Below, piece by piece: positions 6,675-8,041 of a stretch of DNA of 8,041 bases. Numbering within the stretch: the first letter of the stretch is position 1; each line of letters opens with the position of its first letter. The stretch comes from Deltaproteobacteria bacterium (GTDB lineage: Bacteria; Desulfobacterota; DSM-4660; Desulfatiglandales; HGW-15): positions 1-8,041 of the forward strand of contig JAHECH010000164.1 in the NCBI GenBank assembly GCA_024641835.1. The letters are read 5' to 3'. A program made the position numbers and the translations under genes. The notes below the pieces were generated by a model, which saw nothing but the letters and a program-made list of their open reading frames with translations, ran no database searches and was not told the DNA's origin.

Positions 6675-6852
6675 ATTTTCTTTTCCCTCCTTTTCTGTTT
6701 CCGGAATCGCTTGAACTGGGCACAGGGTCGCACGGCCAAGCCCTTGCCCTTGGGAGGATCTGAATTTCACATTCGGGAAAAAGCAACCGGAGACAAGAAA
6801 TCAAACCTTCACTCGCCTCGGTTTCTGTCTTCAAGATGTATATGGTCTTCAC
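6667..6852 (-). CDS. Small hypothetical protein upstream of the response regulator
   Basis: A 61-residue reading frame starting at GTG (6852). I do not recognise a family. The N-terminal half, MKTIYILKTETEASEGLISC followed by LRLLFPECEIQIL, looks like a real folded beta-alpha-beta segment; the C-terminal half is rich in Pro, Ser, Gly and Lys and may be disordered. The main support is an excellent ribosome binding site, GAGGAGGG (plus-strand 6860-6867), seven bases before the start, and the eight-base overlap of its end with the regulator's ATG, which suggests translational coupling. It could be a partner of the regulator or a leader frame that controls its translation. It could also be a remnant of a longer protein, since the second half has no evident character of its own. 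Confidence 0.55.
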   Translation of the reverse strand: MKTIYILKTETEASEGLISCLRLLFPECEIQILPRARAWPCDPVPSSSDSGNRKGGKRKYE

Positions 6853-6859
6853 CTCAAAT

Positions 6860-6867
6860 CCCTCCTC
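6860..6867 (-). promoter_or_regulatory. Strong ribosome binding site deciding a GTG start
   Basis: On the minus strand this reads GAGGAGGG, seven bases before GTG 6852. It is the strongest Shine-Dalgarno match seen in the window and the chief reason to accept the 61-residue frame. Confidence 0.65.
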
Positions 6868-6869
6868 GC

Positions 6870-6883
6870 TGCCGTTAACGGCA
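6870..6883. promoter_or_regulatory. Perfect 14-bp palindrome, candidate operator
   Basis: TGCCGTTAACGGCA is identical to its reverse complement over all 14 bases. It sits directly upstream of the ribosome binding site of the minus-strand small gene, 17 bases before its GTG, in the divergent region that also serves the helicase gene. The place and symmetry suit a dimeric repressor. I see no matching second copy nearby and do not recognise the sequence as a known operator. Confidence 0.4.
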
Positions 6884-7047
6884 TTCTGTCAATCGTGCCC
6901 CGGTTCGTCTCGTTTTTTCTCTGCTCAATGTTAGCTACTCATTAGGGCTGGATGAGTTTCTGATTAAAAGAAAGAGTAAAGATATGAAAGGGTCTTGAGA
7001 AAAGCCTCCAGAAATGGTACCCAGCATCCTCAGTGTCAATCGCTGCA

Positions 7048-7077
7048 AGGACAAGGCCTCTCAGCGCAAGGTATACT
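7048..7077 (+). promoter_or_regulatory. Possible promoter of the helicase gene
   Basis: TATACT (7072-7077) is a five-of-six -10 match. The best -35 at suitable distance is AGGACA (7048-7053), four of six, with an 18-base spacer. Transcription would start near 7084, close to the GTG at 7101, with the ribosome binding site GGGGAGA (7088-7094) just inside the message. Weak evidence. Confidence 0.3.
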
Positions 7078-7100
7078 AACCGAGCCCGGGGAGAACGAAC

Positions 7101-8041
7101 GTGACAAAGACTAAAGCTGACCGGAGAAGGGCGCAAAGAAAAACTAAGCTAAAGGAAAGAAGGCAACGGATTGTCCGTTCCAGCCAGATAGAAAAGGCGG
7201 AGTACTTCTTCTGGGAAGCGATGGAGACCGAAGAGCAGGGCAATCCCGAGAAAGCGCTTCAGCGACTGGAAAAGGCCGTTCAGATCCATCCGAAAAACGA
7301 AGAATACCTTTTCGAATTAGGGCGCGTAGGACATGAGTTGGGGCGTGGTGATGTTGAGCTGAAAGCCCTTCTGAGGCTCCATGAGATGGAAGCCCTGGAT
7401 CTTGAAGGGACCTTCTCATTGTGCGCACTACTCACGAGCATGCGCAGGTACGGGGAGGCCCTCGATCAGATCAAGGAATGTCTTCGGGTGATCATTCACA
7501 GGAGGGTCAGAAACAAGAAAACGATGCTCAAATCCCTTGAGCATCAAAGGCTTTATTGCGAGACCATGCTTGGAAAGGAGGAGGTGCGGACAGCCAAGCC
7601 TCTCCCTGCTAGGGAAACCTCCGTCCCGGAAAAGGCCCGAGAAAAGGAAGTGGTTCCTGCGACGGTGGTCAAGAAGTCTCCACCCCTTGAGATCCAGGTT
7701 CAAATGGAAGTGGATACTCTTCCCCTGGAGCGGGCGATCACCGAGGAAAGACTTTCGTCGCAGGAAGATTACGAGCTCGCCTTGGAGGCCTATCGAATTC
7801 GGTTCAGCGAGTCTTTTGAGAATCTGATCTGCCTCAGTAACCTTCAGGGAGTGCGATCCTTCTGGTACCAGGAAGAAACAGTCAAAAAGGTGATGAAAAC
7901 CTTCCGTGGCCGGGCCCTCCTGGCAGACGAAGTGGGACTTGGGAAGACTATCGAGGCCCTGATGATTCTGAAAGAGTATATGATAAGAGGCCTGGTCAAA
8001 ACCGCTCTGATCCTTGTGCCTTCGCCTCTGGTCACTCAGTG
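7101..8041 (+). CDS. SNF2/RapA-like helicase with N-terminal TPR-like region (partial, runs off window)
   Basis: Open from GTG 7101 to the last base (313 codons) with no stop, so only the N-terminal part is seen. GGGGAGA (7088-7094) precedes the GTG by six bases, and an in-frame TAA at 7077-7079 rules out a start further upstream. Residues 1-25 are strongly basic. Residues 30-155 are helical and TPR-like, with a typical repeat around GNPEKALQRLEKAVQIHPKN (47-66) and a second around RRYGEALDQIKECLRVI (115-131). Residues 165-200 form a Pro/Lys/Glu-rich linker. Then comes the start of a SNF2 helicase: FWYQEETVKKVMKTFRGRA (254-272), motif I LLADEVGLGKTIEAL (273-287, with K282 and T283) and motif Ia ALILVPSPLVTQ (302-313). 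SNF2 proteins are ATP-driven DNA translocases that remodel protein-DNA or RNA polymerase complexes; several bacterial ones belong to phage defence systems. The TPR-like front suggests protein binding. The true role depends on the unseen remainder. Confidence 0.85.
   Translation, partial: MTKTKADRRRAQRKTKLKERRQRIVRSSQIEKAEYFFWEAMETEEQGNPEKALQRLEKAVQIHPKNEEYLFELGRVGHELGRGDVELKALLRLHEMEALDLEGTFSLCALLTSMRRYGEALDQIKECLRVIIHRRVRNKKTMLKSLEHQRLYCETMLGKEEVRTAKPLPARETSVPEKAREKEVVPATVVKKSPPLEIQVQMEVDTLPLERAITEERLSSQEDYELALEAYRIRFSESFENLICLSNLQGVRSFWYQEETVKKVMKTFRGRALLADEVGLGKTIEALMILKEYMIRGLVKTALILVPSPLVTQ
7523..7545. repeat. Perfect 9-bp stem-loop inside the helicase gene
   Basis: GATGCTCAA (7523-7531) and TTGAGCATC (7537-7545) are exact inverse complements around the loop ATCCC. 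The repeat lies in codons of the helical TPR-like region. No T-run follows, so it is not a terminator. It may be chance. Confidence 0.35.

Larger units (their letters stand above)
6853..7100. other. Divergent intergenic region between regulator pair and helicase gene
   Basis: These 248 bases separate the minus-strand small gene and the plus-strand helicase. They hold the 14-bp palindrome and a weak plus-strand promoter near 7048-7077. The minus-strand frame spanning 6942-7136 has no family likeness and overlaps the start of the helicase, so I do not accept it. No RNA gene or terminator was recognised. Confidence 0.5.

Noticed and set aside
6887..6892. Exact TTGACA on the minus strand as -35 of the small gene and regulator
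   Set aside because: The hexamer at -10 distance would be GCGAGG, which is part of the ribosome binding site region; no fitting -10.
6942..7136. 64-codon minus-strand frame in the divergent region
   Set aside because: Overlaps the start and ribosome binding site of the helicase gene, with no supporting motif.
7144..7703. Two minus-strand frames (94 and 91 codons) and the plus-strand frame at 7537-7827
   Set aside because: All lie within the continuous helicase frame, which has TPR-like and SNF2 motifs; shadows.

Overview
The window is about 8 kb of roughly 55% GC bacterial DNA from what looks like a strict anaerobe. The gene content (a corrinoid-activating ferredoxin-ATPase, a soluble NADH-dehydrogenase-like electron module, a stand-alone receiver-domain regulator) and the protein style suggest a Desulfobacterota (deltaproteobacterial) sulfate reducer, syntroph or acetogen-like lineage. 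That assignment is inference; there is no rRNA or marker gene here.

Region 1 (1-361) is the 3' end of a class I SAM-dependent methyltransferase gene. Its frame breaks near base 286, and the natural C-terminus continues in the next frame to a stop at 359-361. Region 2 (362-633) is non-coding and carries a good sigma70-type promoter with an extended -10.

Region 3 (634-6312) is a five-gene, same-strand cluster. It encodes a RACo-type reductive activator of corrinoid proteins ([2Fe-2S] ferredoxin plus ASKHA ATPase), a small stand-alone cyclic-nucleotide-binding-fold protein, and a three-subunit NADH module. The module consists of a NuoE/HoxE-like [2Fe-2S] protein, a large NuoF-like flavin/NADH subunit with extra N- and C-terminal iron-sulfur domains, and a NuoG-N/HoxU-like protein with four predicted Fe-S sites. 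No hydrogenase, formate dehydrogenase, HdrA or corrinoid protein is encoded in the window, so the partner of this module is unknown. One reading is that NADH electrons are fed to a low-potential acceptor, possibly the ferredoxin domain of the corrinoid activator.

Region 4 (6309-6852, minus strand) converges on the cluster with overlapping stop codons. It encodes a 61-residue protein of unknown function followed by a single-domain response regulator whose start overlaps it. A perfect 14-bp palindrome lies just upstream. Region 5 (6853-7100) is the divergent intergenic region.

Region 6 (7101 to the window end, plus strand) is the N-terminal third or so of a large SNF2/RapA-like helicase. It begins at GTG, runs off the window and so has no stop codon here. 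It has a very basic N-terminus, a TPR-like helical region and a proline/charged linker before the Walker A motif, which is an unusual arrangement and the best candidate here for an under-described gene.
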